A DNA stretch of 64,000 nt from Geovibrio ferrireducens (GCF_026226615.1 NZ_JAJAPB010000006.1:118854-182853); one strand, 5' to 3'; shown: positions 36,362-45,903, numbered from the stretch's first letter. Numbers and translations are program-made. Notes: generated by a model from the letters alone, not told the origin.

Positions 36362-37528
36362 ATGGACAACTTCACACTGAACATCCCCACTAAAATCTTC
36401 TTCGGCAGAAACCAGATAAAGGTTCTGGGCAGACAGATAGAAAAATACGGCGCAACACGTGTGCTCATCTGCTACGGCAGTAAAAGAATAAAACAGGACG
36501 GACTTTTCCGTACCATCACGGACAAACTCACGGACAGAGGGCTTTTTTACACAGAACTGGGCGGAATCGCGCCTAACCCCCGCATAACAAGCGTGCGCGA
36601 AGGTGTGCGCATATGCAGGGAGGAGAACATAGACTTCATCCTCGCTGTCGGCGGCGGCAGCGTTATAGACTGCGCCAAGCTCATAGCGGGTTCAGTGAAC
36701 TATGAAGGCGACCCGTGGGACTTCTGCCTGCGCAAAGCCGCCATAAACAAAGCACTGCCCATAGGCACAGTGCTCACCCTCGCTGCCACCGGCTCGGAAT
36801 CAAACGGAAACGCAGTAATCTCAAACATCGAAACAGGTCAGAAGCTGGCGGTGTACTCACCCATACTCTGGCCTAAGTTTTCCATACTTGATCCCGAATA
36901 CACGTACACCGTGCCCCCCTTCCACACTGCGGCGGGCATTGCGGACATAATGAGCCATATATTCGAGCAGTATTTCTCCCCCACGCCGGACACCTTCACA
37001 CAGGACAGGCTTTCAGAAGCACTGCTGAAAACATGCCTGAAATACGCGCCGGTAGTTATGGAAAACCCGCACGACTACACAGCGCGGGCGGAAATTCTCT
37101 GGGCGGGGAACCTTGCCTTAAACACCCTCCTCTCCCTCGGCAGGGAAGGGGACTGGGCGAACCACTCCATAGAGCATGAGGTGAGTGCATTATTTGACAT
37201 CTCCCACGGGGCAGGGCTTGCGATCCTTTTTCCCAACTGGATGAAATATGTGATGGATGACAGCAATGCCGATAAATTCTACAGTCTCGCGGTAAATGTT
37301 TTCGGCGTTGCGGAAAGAGATGATAAAAAAGCCGCCGCCCTTGAGGGGATTGACCGCCTGAGAGCCTTCTACAGCTCCATAGGGCTCCCGGCAAGGCTCT
37401 CCGAAACAGGAGTGGAGGAGGATTCGCTTCAGAAAATGGCCGAAGGCGCTGTGCGATTCGGTGAAATAGGCGAGTTCAGAAAGCTTAAATCAAAGGATAT
37501 ACTTGCCATTCTCAAAATGGCTTACTGA
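36362..37528 (+). CDS. Iron-containing alcohol dehydrogenase
   Basis: 388-residue group III alcohol dehydrogenase, closest in style to butanol dehydrogenases (BdhA/YqhD). NAD(P) loop GGGSVIDCAK near 98-107; metal ligands in HTAAGIADIMSHIFEQ (Asp, His) and HSIEHEVSALFDISHGAGLA (two His). Such enzymes reduce aldehydes, including toxic ones. Strong GGAGGA ribosome site and a candidate promoter TTGAAC, 16 bases, TATCCT at 36311-36338. A quinone oxidoreductase gene follows after 11 bases. Confidence 0.92.
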   Translation: MDNFTLNIPTKIFFGRNQIKVLGRQIEKYGATRVLICYGSKRIKQDGLFRTITDKLTDRGLFYTELGGIAPNPRITSVREGVRICREENIDFILAVGGGSVIDCAKLIAGSVNYEGDPWDFCLRKAAINKALPIGTVLTLAATGSESNGNAVISNIETGQKLAVYSPILWPKFSILDPEYTYTVPPFHTAAGIADIMSHIFEQYFSPTPDTFTQDRLSEALLKTCLKYAPVVMENPHDYTARAEILWAGNLALNTLLSLGREGDWANHSIEHEVSALFDISHGAGLAILFPNWMKYVMDDSNADKFYSLAVNVFGVAERDDKKAAALEGIDRLRAFYSSIGLPARLSETGVEEDSLQKMAEGAVRFGEIGEFRKLKSKDILAILKMAY

Positions 37529-37539
37529 CGGAGGCGGAT

Positions 37540-38526
37540 ATGGGCATCGGATTCAGGGCTTACGTAGTATCTGAAAACACAGACGGCACATACTCAGGAA
37601 ATATCACCGAACGCAGCACGGATGATCTGCCCGCGGGTGAGGTACTGATCCGTGTACGCTATTCATCCCTGAACTATAAGGATGCGCTCTCAGCCTCCGG
37701 CAATAAAGGCGTTACGAAAAAATATCCTCACACCCCCGGCATTGACGCTGCCGGGGAGGTGGCTAAATGCACTGACGGCAGCTTCAAAGAGGGCGACAGG
37801 GTAATTGTCACCGGCTATGACCTCGGCATGAACACCTCAGGCGGCTTCGGAGAGTATATACGTGTTCCGTCCGCGTGGGTTCTCCCCTTGCCTGACGGGC
37901 TTACAATGAAGGAGAGCACGTCCCTAGGCACGGCGGGGCTCACCGCTGCGCTCTGCGTGGACGGACTGCTGCATTCGGGACTCAGGGGCGGAAGCATAGC
38001 GGTGACAGGGGCAACAGGCGGCGTGGGGAGCGTAGCTCTCTCAATTCTGGCTGCCGAAGGCTTTTCCCCATGGGCTGTCACCGGTAAGCCGGAGCTTGAG
38101 CCTTTCCTCAGAAGCCTCGGAGCAGAAAACGTCATCTCCGTTACTGACTTCACCGCAGGTTCGGAAAAGCCGCTTATGAAGCCCGTGTGGGACGGTGGTA
38201 TAGATGTTCTCGGCGGAAGCGCCCTGTCCGCCATGCTGAAATCAGTTAAATACGGCGGCGCTGTTTCCTGCTGCGGTCTCGCACTCTCTCCGGAGCTTAA
38301 CATCAATGTTTTCCCGTTCATCCTCCGCGGGATAAGCCTCATAGGGGTTGATTCCGTGGAATGCCCGAAGGATAAGCGGATCAAGGCATGGAACAGGCTT
38401 GCGGGGGAATGGAAACCTGCCGCACTCGCCGAGTTCACTGCGGAAACAGACCTCAGCGGGCTTGATGAAAAAATAAAAGCCATGCTGGACGGAAAGGCCG
38501 CCGGACGCACAGTGATAAGGCTCTGA
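37540..38526 (+). CDS. YhdH/AcuI-type NADPH quinone oxidoreductase
   Basis: 328-residue zinc-free medium-chain dehydrogenase of the YhdH/YhfP group, which includes acryloyl-CoA reductase AcuI. Signatures are SSLNYKDALSASGNKGV near 45, PGIDAAGEV near 69 and the nucleotide loop VTGATGGVGSVALSIL near 152. Likely a reducer of electrophilic enoyl compounds. GGAGG ribosome site; co-transcribed with the upstream alcohol dehydrogenase, which suggests a shared carbonyl-detoxifying job (inference). Confidence 0.9.
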   Translation: MGIGFRAYVVSENTDGTYSGNITERSTDDLPAGEVLIRVRYSSLNYKDALSASGNKGVTKKYPHTPGIDAAGEVAKCTDGSFKEGDRVIVTGYDLGMNTSGGFGEYIRVPSAWVLPLPDGLTMKESTSLGTAGLTAALCVDGLLHSGLRGGSIAVTGATGGVGSVALSILAAEGFSPWAVTGKPELEPFLRSLGAENVISVTDFTAGSEKPLMKPVWDGGIDVLGGSALSAMLKSVKYGGAVSCCGLALSPELNINVFPFILRGISLIGVDSVECPKDKRIKAWNRLAGEWKPAALAEFTAETDLSGLDEKIKAMLDGKAAGRTVIRL

Positions 38527-38587
38527 AAATACACTTTAACATACACTTTTATATTGATAATTTGCTGATTCTGCCTGATCATGTGCT

Positions 38588-40744
38588 ATGAAAGTTAAAT
38601 TTGCCCAAAGTCTGCCTTATAAGCAGGCTAAGATGACTTTTTTTATTGCCTTCACCCTTGGGCTTCTGCTCAGTATAGTTCTGCTCTGGTTCGATTTCAG
38701 GAAAGAACAGGCAGGTGTGAAGGAGCGTCTGGAAAAAATAACCGCCATGATGTCCCATACGGCGGGGCATGCCCTTGTCACCGGAAACAGAAGCCTCGCT
38801 CAGGGCATAACAGACGGCCTTGTGGAAGTGGGGATAGTAAAAAAAGTCAGCCTTGTAAATGATAAAAATGAAATACTAGCCATAAGCGAGGCACGGAGCA
38901 CGGAAGCCGGATACCCCATCAGGTTCCTTGAAGATATGTACACAGGGCAGACCTCCTTCCGCTTCCCTCTGATCTACGGCAAAAACTGGCACTATGCAGG
39001 CTACGCCGAAATATACCCCAACATACGAAGCATTTCAGAGGACTTTGCCGCCCATGCCGGAACGGTAATCATAAGCACATTCATTGTCACCGCTGTTCTG
39101 TCGCTGCTTTATGCTGTTTCGTTTCACCTCACCCTTGTGCGGCAGATTCAGAAGATAGCCGAAAAGCTCGCCGGAGCAGACCCCTCAAACCAGTCCATAT
39201 ACAGCATTAATATTTCTGAAAGGCATGCCAAGGATGAGCTCGGCGTACTAACAGAATCACTTAATATCCTCTTTGCCCGCTACCACGACAACCTGCTGAA
39301 AGTCAGCAGAACAGAGGAACTGAAAGCCGCCAAGGAAGCGGCGGATGCAGCCAACAGAGCAAAAAGCGAGTTTCTGGCCAACATCAGCCATGAAATACGC
39401 ACACCCATGAATATCATCCTCGGTTTTGCGGAAATACTCGGCAGGGACATAAGGGAGCCTGAACACGCCAGCCTCCTCAGTTCCATCAGAGACAGCGGCG
39501 AAACCCTTATGAAACTTATCAACGACCTGCTTGATCTTTCCAAAATAGAGTCGGGCAAAATAGACATCAACCCCACACCGCTTAACATAGGCTCCGTTGT
39601 TGACGAAACGGTCAAAATCTTCTCCGAGACAGCAGGGCAGAAGGGGCTTAAGCTCATTCTCAATACTGGCGGATGCAGCGGGCAGATCCTTTTTGACGGA
39701 ATCAGACTGCGGCAGATACTCTTTAATCTGGTGGGAAATGCCGTGAAGTTCACAGAATCCGGCTTTATCAGGCTCTCGTGCCGTGAGGAAAAAACAGGAG
39801 ACAGGCTCTGTTCCGTCATCATAACGGTGGAGGACAGCGGCATGGGTATTGACGAAAGTCAGCTTGAAACCATATTCGAAAACTTTGCACAGCAGCAGGG
39901 GCAGGATCACGCCAGATACGGCGGCACAGGGCTGGGGCTTGCCATAACGAAAAAACTCACGGAAGCAATGAACGGCACGATTGCCGTATCCAGTACGAAA
40001 GGCAGTGGCTCGCTCTTCACAGTGAAGTTCAGAGATGTGAGAATATGTGATGCGCCTCTGCAAAAAACCGCAGCCAAGGGAACAGTGACTTTTGAACCGG
40101 CTCTTATACTGGTGGCGGACGACAGCCCGCAGAACCGTTTCCTGATCCGCCTGATGCTGAAAGATCATCCTTTTACATTTATCGAGGCGGAAAACGGGCG
40201 GGATGCATACGTAAAAGCGGCTGCGCATCTGCCGGATGCAGTTCTTCTGGATATGAAAATGCCCGGAACGGACGGCTACGCCGCGGCTAAGCTTTTTAAA
40301 AGCGACCAGACCACAGCGCATATACCGCTCATAGCCGTTTCCGCGGATGTACTCAGTGACAGAGTGGAGGAGGCATTCGCTTCCGGCTGCTCGGCATATG
40401 TGAAAAAACCCATAATTTCATCAGAACTTACCGACGCACTCAAGGTCTTTCTTAAACACAGTGAGGAGAACCGGGCCGAAGAGGAAGCGCCCCAGCCTTC
40501 AGCGAATATAACGGAAGAGCAGCGCAAAATTATCCGCAGCGAACTCTATGATAGATGGCAGATGATCTCACGCAGGTTCGTAATAAGCGACATGGAAAAC
40601 TTCGCCGCACTTGCTCTTTCCCTTGCCGAAAGGGAAAATATAAAAGAATTGAAAAACTGGGCAGAAAAACTTGCAAAAGATGCAAAAGAGTTCGATATTG
40701 ACTCATTAACCGGAACGATAGATAATTTCACCGGATTCATATAA
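38588..40744 (+). CDS. Membrane hybrid histidine kinase
   Basis: 718 residues. Two membrane helices (about 16-35 and 159-182) enclose a periplasmic sensor of about 120 residues, followed by HAMP, coiled coil, HisKA with His268 in NISHEIRTPMN, HATPase (VEDSGMGI, GGTGLGLAIT) and a receiver domain with Asp510-Asp511 and phosphoacceptor Asp555. The last 90 residues are helical but lack the His of an HPt, so phosphate must pass to another protein. Weak ribosome site. The small Cys/His-rich gene follows after 9 bases. Confidence 0.92.
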   Translation: MKVKFAQSLPYKQAKMTFFIAFTLGLLLSIVLLWFDFRKEQAGVKERLEKITAMMSHTAGHALVTGNRSLAQGITDGLVEVGIVKKVSLVNDKNEILAISEARSTEAGYPIRFLEDMYTGQTSFRFPLIYGKNWHYAGYAEIYPNIRSISEDFAAHAGTVIISTFIVTAVLSLLYAVSFHLTLVRQIQKIAEKLAGADPSNQSIYSINISERHAKDELGVLTESLNILFARYHDNLLKVSRTEELKAAKEAADAANRAKSEFLANISHEIRTPMNIILGFAEILGRDIREPEHASLLSSIRDSGETLMKLINDLLDLSKIESGKIDINPTPLNIGSVVDETVKIFSETAGQKGLKLILNTGGCSGQILFDGIRLRQILFNLVGNAVKFTESGFIRLSCREEKTGDRLCSVIITVEDSGMGIDESQLETIFENFAQQQGQDHARYGGTGLGLAITKKLTEAMNGTIAVSSTKGSGSLFTVKFRDVRICDAPLQKTAAKGTVTFEPALILVADDSPQNRFLIRLMLKDHPFTFIEAENGRDAYVKAAAHLPDAVLLDMKMPGTDGYAAAKLFKSDQTTAHIPLIAVSADVLSDRVEEAFASGCSAYVKKPIISSELTDALKVFLKHSEENRAEEEAPQPSANITEEQRKIIRSELYDRWQMISRRFVISDMENFAALALSLAERENIKELKNWAEKLAKDAKEFDIDSLTGTIDNFTGFI

Positions 40745-40753
40745 GGAGAAAAC

Positions 40754-41005
40754 ATGAGCGACAAATGCGGATGCGGAAGCGGCGGCTGCGGCAGCCACGA
40801 CCATGACCACGAAATTGATGAAGAGAATATGGTGAGCATGGCTTTTGCCATGGAGAAAGAGTTTATGGACGAAATCAATCAGGCTTGCGAAGTAAACGGA
40901 ATGAGCTTTGAAGAGTTCGTTTACAGCTGCCTTGAAGTGGGCATCGGCATAACAAACGGCGACCTGCATCTTATAGATTCGGAAACCGGAAAAAGAGTGG
41001 AATAA
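40754..41005 (+). CDS. Small Cys/His-rich protein of unknown function
   Basis: 83 residues, no family recognised. The N-terminus CGCGSGGCGSHDHDHE packs three Cys and three His into 16 residues and should bind metal; the remaining 60 residues are acidic and mostly helical. GGAG precedes the ATG nine bases after the hybrid kinase stop, so the pair is probably one transcript. It could be a metal-binding accessory or a signal-linked small protein. A stem GTCTCTTCCG/CGGAAGAGAC (41013-41045) follows between it and convergent trkH. Confidence 0.7.
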   Translation: MSDKCGCGSGGCGSHDHDHEIDEENMVSMAFAMEKEFMDEINQACEVNGMSFEEFVYSCLEVGIGITNGDLHLIDSETGKRVE

Positions 41006-41052
41006 GACTGCAGTCTCTTCCGCTGTGTTCAGCAACGGAAGAGACGTTAAAA

Positions 41053-42360
41053 CTAGACTGCCAAATCACTTTTCTTGTTTTTCCCCAACTCTTTGCCCGA
41101 ATGGAAAAGAGAAAGCCCCACAGTAAGCGGCCCGACCCTTCCCAAAAACATAAGAAGCGTTACAATGATTTTCCCCGTATTTCCCAGTTCACCGGTTATG
41201 CCCATGCTGAGTCCTACTGTGCCCAATGCTGAGGCTGCCTCAAACACAAGCTTAATATATTCCTGCTCCTCCGCCATGCTCAGCGTGAAAACTCCCGCAG
41301 CAAGCACTCCAATATAAATCGATACGGAAGCAACCGCAGTCATAAGTCTTATATCGGGAATTGAATGTCCGAAAAAGGTTACGGTGCTTCTGCCCCTTAA
41401 GATACTCATCACTATACCTATGCACGAGGATACTGATGTTGTTTTTATCCCCCCTCCGGTGCCGCTCGGCGACGCTCCGATTACCATAGCTATAATCAGA
41501 AGAGTAAGAGAGGCAGGGGCAAGATTGCCGATAGGCACGGTGTTAAACCCGGCTGTTGTTGAGGCGGTCATAACCTGAAAAGACGAAATAAGAATTCCTT
41601 CTGAGAATCCGGCGTTTCTCAGCGAAGGTTCGGACAGATAAAAAAGAGGCACACACACGAAGAAGATCAGTGCTGTAAGCACCAGAATAACCTTTGATGT
41701 GAAGGTTACCCTGTAAGCTCTGCTCTTTACCGCCAGAAACGCATCATGCAGAACAATAAACCCTATCGAGCCCATATAGCAGAGTGAACCTACCGTTACA
41801 CATATCACCCAGTTGTCCTTAAAACTCTCCATGCTGTTGCTGAAAGTGCTGAAACCCGAAGTGGTGAATGCGGACACTGCATGAAATAAAGCCATCCACA
41901 GCGGAGACTCCACACCTGATGCCCTGAACTCCAGAAACAGGATCAGAGTTCCGATAAACTCAATTATCAGTGTAAAAACTGCAACCTGAAAAATAAAGCT
42001 GTGGATTTTAAACTCCGAAGGGAGGCTGAACTCAGTCCCCAGTATTCCGTTTCTCACATTTGAAAGCTGCCTGCCTCTGGCGAGTATGATAAACGAAGTC
42101 AGGGTCATATAGCCTATTCCCCCAAGCTGGAATAAGACCAGAATAACTATCTGTCCGAAAAGCGTATACGAATCCGATACGCTGACAGTGCTCAACCCTG
42201 TTGTGGAAACGGCAGATGTAACATTAAAAAGATTGTCTATTACTTTTACGTCAGTTACCTGAGAGATCGGAAGGGACAAAAAGGCTGTTCCGATAATAAC
42301 ATAGGATAAAAATCCCAGTACAAGAAACTGAAAAGGCTTCAATCCCGATACAAATCGCAT
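41053..42360 (-). CDS. trkH: TrkH/KtrB family potassium transporter
   Basis: Membrane subunit of a Na- or H-coupled K+ uptake system, 435 residues with about ten helices and the four M1-P-M2 repeats; pore loops such as SAVSTTGLSTVS near 50 and ASTTAGFNTVPIG near 265 are visible. The length fits KtrB better than the longer TrkH. The NAD/ATP-binding subunit (trkA/ktrA) is not adjacent. AGGAGA ribosome site. Its leader contains competing stems (see 42427-42523). Confidence 0.9.
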   Translation of the reverse strand: MRFVSGLKPFQFLVLGFLSYVIIGTAFLSLPISQVTDVKVIDNLFNVTSAVSTTGLSTVSVSDSYTLFGQIVILVLFQLGGIGYMTLTSFIILARGRQLSNVRNGILGTEFSLPSEFKIHSFIFQVAVFTLIIEFIGTLILFLEFRASGVESPLWMALFHAVSAFTTSGFSTFSNSMESFKDNWVICVTVGSLCYMGSIGFIVLHDAFLAVKSRAYRVTFTSKVILVLTALIFFVCVPLFYLSEPSLRNAGFSEGILISSFQVMTASTTAGFNTVPIGNLAPASLTLLIIAMVIGASPSGTGGGIKTTSVSSCIGIVMSILRGRSTVTFFGHSIPDIRLMTAVASVSIYIGVLAAGVFTLSMAEEQEYIKLVFEAASALGTVGLSMGITGELGNTGKIIVTLLMFLGRVGPLTVGLSLFHSGKELGKNKKSDLAV

Positions 42361-42426
42361 ACATTCTCCTGAAATTTCTAAGGCTGAATTTTTTCCTGAA
42401 AAAGAGTGTGAAAGATTGATGATATT

Positions 42427-42523
42427 TGCGGAGTAAGTACCGCTTTTAGATCTGAAACTACTGTGTTCTTATGTGAACATCCGACAGTTTGCATGCGGAG
42501 TTTATATTCCTCTCACCTCCGCA
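42427..42523 (-). promoter_or_regulatory. trkH leader with alternative stems
   Basis: On the minus strand TGCGGAG (42523-42517) can pair with CTCCGCA at 42500-42494 or with a second CTCCGCA at 42433-42427, so two stems are mutually exclusive; a small TGTTC/GAACA hairpin lies between. The 208-base gap before trkH holds nothing else recognisable. It may be a regulatory leader or partly the end of the ruvC-ruvA transcript; no known riboswitch consensus was recognised. Confidence 0.25.
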
Positions 42524-42568
42524 AGTCAATACAAATAATATTAAACACTTATATACAAATAGGTTAAG

Positions 42569-43141
42569 CTACCCCGAAAGCCCCCTGAGAGCTTTCTTGA
42601 GGTTTTCCTCAAATGAGCAGTCACCGGAGTATGAGGCGCGGACGGCGTTTTCGGCATCCTTTCTTGAGTAGCCGAGGTTGCACAGGGCGCTCACCACATC
42701 TTCCGAGTTGTCATCAGGCTTGGCCTCTGTTTTGAACACGAGATCAAATTTATCCTTAAGCTCTAATATAATCCTCTCAGCCGTTTTCAGCCCTATGCCG
42801 GGAATACCCTTAATCTTCACCACATCCCCGGAGACAACAGCCTTCTCAAATGACTTAACATCAAGCCCGGAAAGGATGGCAAGCGCCATCTTAGGCCCCA
42901 CCTTACTTATTGAAGTGAGGAGGATGAACAGTTTTTTCTCCTCAAGGGTGACAAAACCGAACAGGCTTATGTCGTCCTCACGGACATTCATCAGTGTATA
43001 AAGAGAGGCCTTCTCCCCTATGTCAGGCAGGGAAGCGAAACTCTGCATGGAGATCCCCACACGGAAAGCAACCGCTCCCGTGTCTATCACTGCGAAATCC
43101 GGGTGTTTTTCCAGCAGTTCGCCCTTAACTCTGTAGATCAA
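42569..43141 (-). CDS. ruvA: Holliday junction protein RuvA
   Basis: Tetrameric junction-binding partner of RuvB. 190 residues: OB-fold start MIYRVKGELLEK, the helix-hairpin-helix KIKGIPGIGLKTAERIILEL near 107-126, and the C-terminal RuvB-binding domain (DNSEDVVSALCNLGYSRKDA). Overlaps the ruvC stop by four bases (ATGA). Confidence 0.96.
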   Translation of the reverse strand: MIYRVKGELLEKHPDFAVIDTGAVAFRVGISMQSFASLPDIGEKASLYTLMNVREDDISLFGFVTLEEKKLFILLTSISKVGPKMALAILSGLDVKSFEKAVVSGDVVKIKGIPGIGLKTAERIILELKDKFDLVFKTEAKPDDNSEDVVSALCNLGYSRKDAENAVRASYSGDCSFEENLKKALRGLSG

Positions 43142-43626
43142 TACCGCCTCCCGGTTATATCAAGTCCCAGACACACAGCCACAGCCAGCGCATCCGATGC
43201 GTCCAGCGGGGTTTTGCCCATCTTAATGCCGAGCAGAACCTCCACCATGTGGCGCACCTGCTCCTTATCCGCCTTGCCGTAGCCCACAACGGATTTCTTC
43301 ACCTGAAGCGCCGTATATTCGCTCACGGGCATCCCGCAGGAGAGCAGAGTGGCAATTATAGCGCCCCTTGTCTGCCCCAGAAGCATGGCGCTCTTTATAT
43401 TTACCGACTGGAAAACATCCTCAACCGCGGACAGTTCCGGCCTGTATTCCGCTATTATATCTCTCAGTCCGGCGCATATGACACCGAGACGTTCGGGCAG
43501 TTCTCTTTTACTGTCGGTGCGGAGCACACCGTGAAAAACATGCTCCACCTTGCCCGGCCAGGCCCGTACAATGCCAACGCCTGTGCAGTTAAGACCGGGG
43601 TCTATCCCTATAACTATCCGGGACAA
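43138..43626 (-). CDS. ruvC: Holliday junction resolvase RuvC
   Basis: Homodimeric nuclease that cuts Holliday junctions. 162 residues with the acidic catalytic set: Asp9 in GIDPGLNCTG, Glu near 68 in AVEDVFQ, and DASDALAVA near 141-149. Directly after yebC and overlapping ruvA, the common yebC-ruvC-ruvA order. ruvB is elsewhere (4118). Confidence 0.96.
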   Translation of the reverse strand: MSRIVIGIDPGLNCTGVGIVRAWPGKVEHVFHGVLRTDSKRELPERLGVICAGLRDIIAEYRPELSAVEDVFQSVNIKSAMLLGQTRGAIIATLLSCGMPVSEYTALQVKKSVVGYGKADKEQVRHMVEVLLGIKMGKTPLDASDALAVAVCLGLDITGRRY

Positions 43627-44376
43627 CTAGTCCTCAAGCTGGGACATAACTTCGTCGTCAGCCTCAAAGTTTGAGTAAACTTCCTGAACATCATCCAGAT
43701 CCTCAAGGGCATCGGTAATGGTCATGATTTTGCGCAGGTCCTCAACACTGACGGGAACGCTGTTCTTGGGCTTCATGGTGATTTCCGCGAACTCGAATGC
43801 ATATCCCTTCTTTTCAAGCTCGGTTTTTACATCCATAAAGTCGGCATAAGCGCACTGAACGGAGAAAACATCGCCGTCATCAACAACATCCTCTGCTCCG
43901 GCTTCGAGGGCTTCTTCCAGAAGTTTGTCCTCATCCGCCTTGGTTTTGGATATTTCAAGTATGCCTTTCTGCTCGAAAATCCACGCAACACATCCGGCCT
44001 CGCCCATGCTGCCGCCTTTTTTCGTCATGGTGCTGCGCACTTCGGCTACTGTCCTGTTTCTGTTATCTGTAAGGGTTTTGACAAGAATAGCCACACCGCC
44101 GGGGCCGTAACCTTCGTATGTCACATCCTCGTATGCGGCCTCATTGCCTTCGCCCGTGCCTTTTTTGATTGCTCTGTCAACATTGTCCTTTGGCAGGTTC
44201 ACGGCTCTTGCCTTATCAAGCGCCAGCCTCAGGCGGGGGTTCATGTCGGCATCTCCGCCCCCTTCCTTTGCCGCAACCGTGATTTCACGGGCAACTTTGG
44301 TGAAGACCTTGCCTTTTTTTGCATCCTGAGCCGCTTTTCTGTGTTTAATATTCGCCCACTTACTATGTCCTGCCAT
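43627..44376 (-). CDS. yebC: YebC/PmpR family protein
   Basis: 249 residues starting MAGHSKWANIKHRKAAQDAKKG, the family hallmark. Described as a transcription regulator in some bacteria and recently as a translation factor that eases polyproline stalling. Head of the yebC-ruvC-ruvA run; the ruvC start follows the stop with no gap. Confidence 0.95.
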   Translation of the reverse strand: MAGHSKWANIKHRKAAQDAKKGKVFTKVAREITVAAKEGGGDADMNPRLRLALDKARAVNLPKDNVDRAIKKGTGEGNEAAYEDVTYEGYGPGGVAILVKTLTDNRNRTVAEVRSTMTKKGGSMGEAGCVAWIFEQKGILEISKTKADEDKLLEEALEAGAEDVVDDGDVFSVQCAYADFMDVKTELEKKGYAFEFAEITMKPKNSVPVSVEDLRKIMTITDALEDLDDVQEVYSNFEADDEVMSQLED

Positions 44377-44520
44377 ACTGAAAATGCTCCTTTATAAATA
44401 TAAGATTTTTAATCTTTCAGACCGCTTCGCACACCCGCATAAAAACGGGCAGACCGAAAAAAGCAGAATATAATATTATAAATTCAGTTCCAAAAAAAGG
44501 ATAAAATCGCCAGAAAGCGC

Positions 44521-45267
44521 CTAAAAGTTTATGCTGCCGAGGATCGGAAACCATCTTACAAGATAGGCGCTCATAATCACCATGCTGTTTGTGGCCATAA
44601 GAAGGCCGATTACTATAAGAAGCGCTCCCGATATTTTCTCCACAACTATCACCACTCTGCCCGCCTTTCTCATACCGGAGATAACATGGCCGACCGCGAG
44701 GGCGGCAAGCAGAAAAGGTATCCACAAACCCAAGCCGTAGGTGACAAGGAGCCCTATCCCCTGCCCGACCGTTTCCTGCTGGGAGGCCATGGCAAATATA
44801 GCCGCAATCACAGGCCCCAGACAGGGCGACCAGCCGAGAACGAGCGCCACGCCAAGGAAAAACGCCTGAATAAGAAACGGCGCACCGGATTTACGCTGAT
44901 AATTCCACTTCTTCTGTACAAGAAGCCTGTTTATGCGGAAAATACCTGACATATGCAGACCGAGGATCACTATAAGCACCCCGGCTATGCGCCCAAGGAT
45001 TATTTTATGCTGGGCGAGCGCCTTGCCCACGGCGGTTGCTCCGGCTCCCAGAATAACAAACACAAGGAGAAAACCCAGCCCGAAACAGACAGCACCGAGA
45101 ACCGCCTTCACTCTGGCTTTTTTTGATTCGCCGGATGTGAGGGTGTCTATGGTTTCGCCGGATATAAAAGACAGATAAGCAGGCAGAAGCGGAAGCACAC
45201 AAGGTGACAGAAAGGAGAGCACACCCGCAGTAAACGCCGTAATAAATCCTATTTCATTCATAATCAC
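44521..45267 (-). CDS. ccdA: CcdA-type thiol-disulfide membrane transporter
   Basis: 248 residues with six membrane helices and two membrane cysteines, in SFLSPCVLPLLPAYLSF near 18-34 and GWSPCLGPV near 140. CcdA moves reducing power from cytoplasmic thioredoxin to the outside, where cytochrome c and other cysteines must stay reduced. It lacks the thioredoxin domains of DsbD. It is divergent from ccmE, and with no CcmG or CcmH in the cluster it is the only apoprotein-reduction element nearby. Confidence 0.92.
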   Translation of the reverse strand: MIMNEIGFITAFTAGVLSFLSPCVLPLLPAYLSFISGETIDTLTSGESKKARVKAVLGAVCFGLGFLLVFVILGAGATAVGKALAQHKIILGRIAGVLIVILGLHMSGIFRINRLLVQKKWNYQRKSGAPFLIQAFFLGVALVLGWSPCLGPVIAAIFAMASQQETVGQGIGLLVTYGLGLWIPFLLAALAVGHVISGMRKAGRVVIVVEKISGALLIVIGLLMATNSMVIMSAYLVRWFPILGSINF

Positions 45268-45419
45268 TACCTTATACTCATTTTTTTCACAGGTAAAGAC
45301 ATACGGGAGACGGAAATGTTCCGCAGAAAATCAATATTATATTCAGATATTACGTTAAAGCAATAATCAGAATCCCTTTAAAACTTGAGTTTGTTTATAT
45401 TTTTTACTAAACTTTTTCC

Positions 45420-45448
45420 TTGATCAACTGTCCTTTTATGTACATTAT
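45420..45448 (+). promoter_or_regulatory. Candidate promoter of the ccm operon
   Basis: TTGATC, 17 bases, CATTAT, followed by GGAG eight to nine bases before the ccmE ATG. A second TATACT (45961-45966) lies in the ccmE-ccmF gap and may add transcription there. Confidence 0.45.
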
Positions 45449-45480
45449 AAACCAAAGTCAGGACATTACGGAGTCAGCCA

Positions 45481-45903
45481 ATGAACAAAAACAAGAAGTT
45501 TCTCGTTGCCACGGCGGTCGTTGTCATTGCCATTTCATTCATGCTTTTCAGCGGCTTCAAATCGGAAGGTGTTTACTATCTTACAGTAGGCGAAGTTCTT
45601 CACAACCCTGAAAAACTTAACCAGAAAGGTATGCGCGTCAGCGGTGAGGTCATCGCCGGAACTATCACCAAAAACACAAAGGAAAGACACCTGGTCTTCG
45701 ATATTGTGGATGTTGAAGAGGGCGGAGCGGTCATGACCGTTGATTACAAAGGCATAATACCCGACACCTTCAAAGAGGAGATCCACGTCATAATCGAAGG
45801 CAACTATGATATTGAAAACAAAAAGTTTATTGCCAAAACTCTTCTGACCAAATGCCCCTCAAAATATGAGGTAGACCCTGAGGAAGAGGCCGCTAAAGGA
45901 TAA
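45481..45903 (+). CDS. ccmE: Cytochrome c maturation heme chaperone CcmE, Cys variant
   Basis: Periplasmic heme chaperone of the Ccm system: N-terminal membrane anchor (about 7-25) and an OB-fold. In the classical protein a His in HxxxY binds heme covalently. Here the matching site is Cys125-x3-Tyr129 (KCPSKY), the CxxxY form found in some Desulfovibrio and archaea, where the Ccm set also lacks CcmG and CcmH. 140 residues, complete. First gene of ccmE-F-A-B-C. Confidence 0.93.
   Translation: MNKNKKFLVATAVVVIAISFMLFSGFKSEGVYYLTVGEVLHNPEKLNQKGMRVSGEVIAGTITKNTKERHLVFDIVDVEEGGAVMTVDYKGIIPDTFKEEIHVIIEGNYDIENKKFIAKTLLTKCPSKYEVDPEEEAAKG

Noticed and set aside
39257..40321. 354-codon open frame on the minus strand inside the hybrid kinase gene
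   Set aside because: Antisense to conserved HisKA and HATPase motifs; no independent support.
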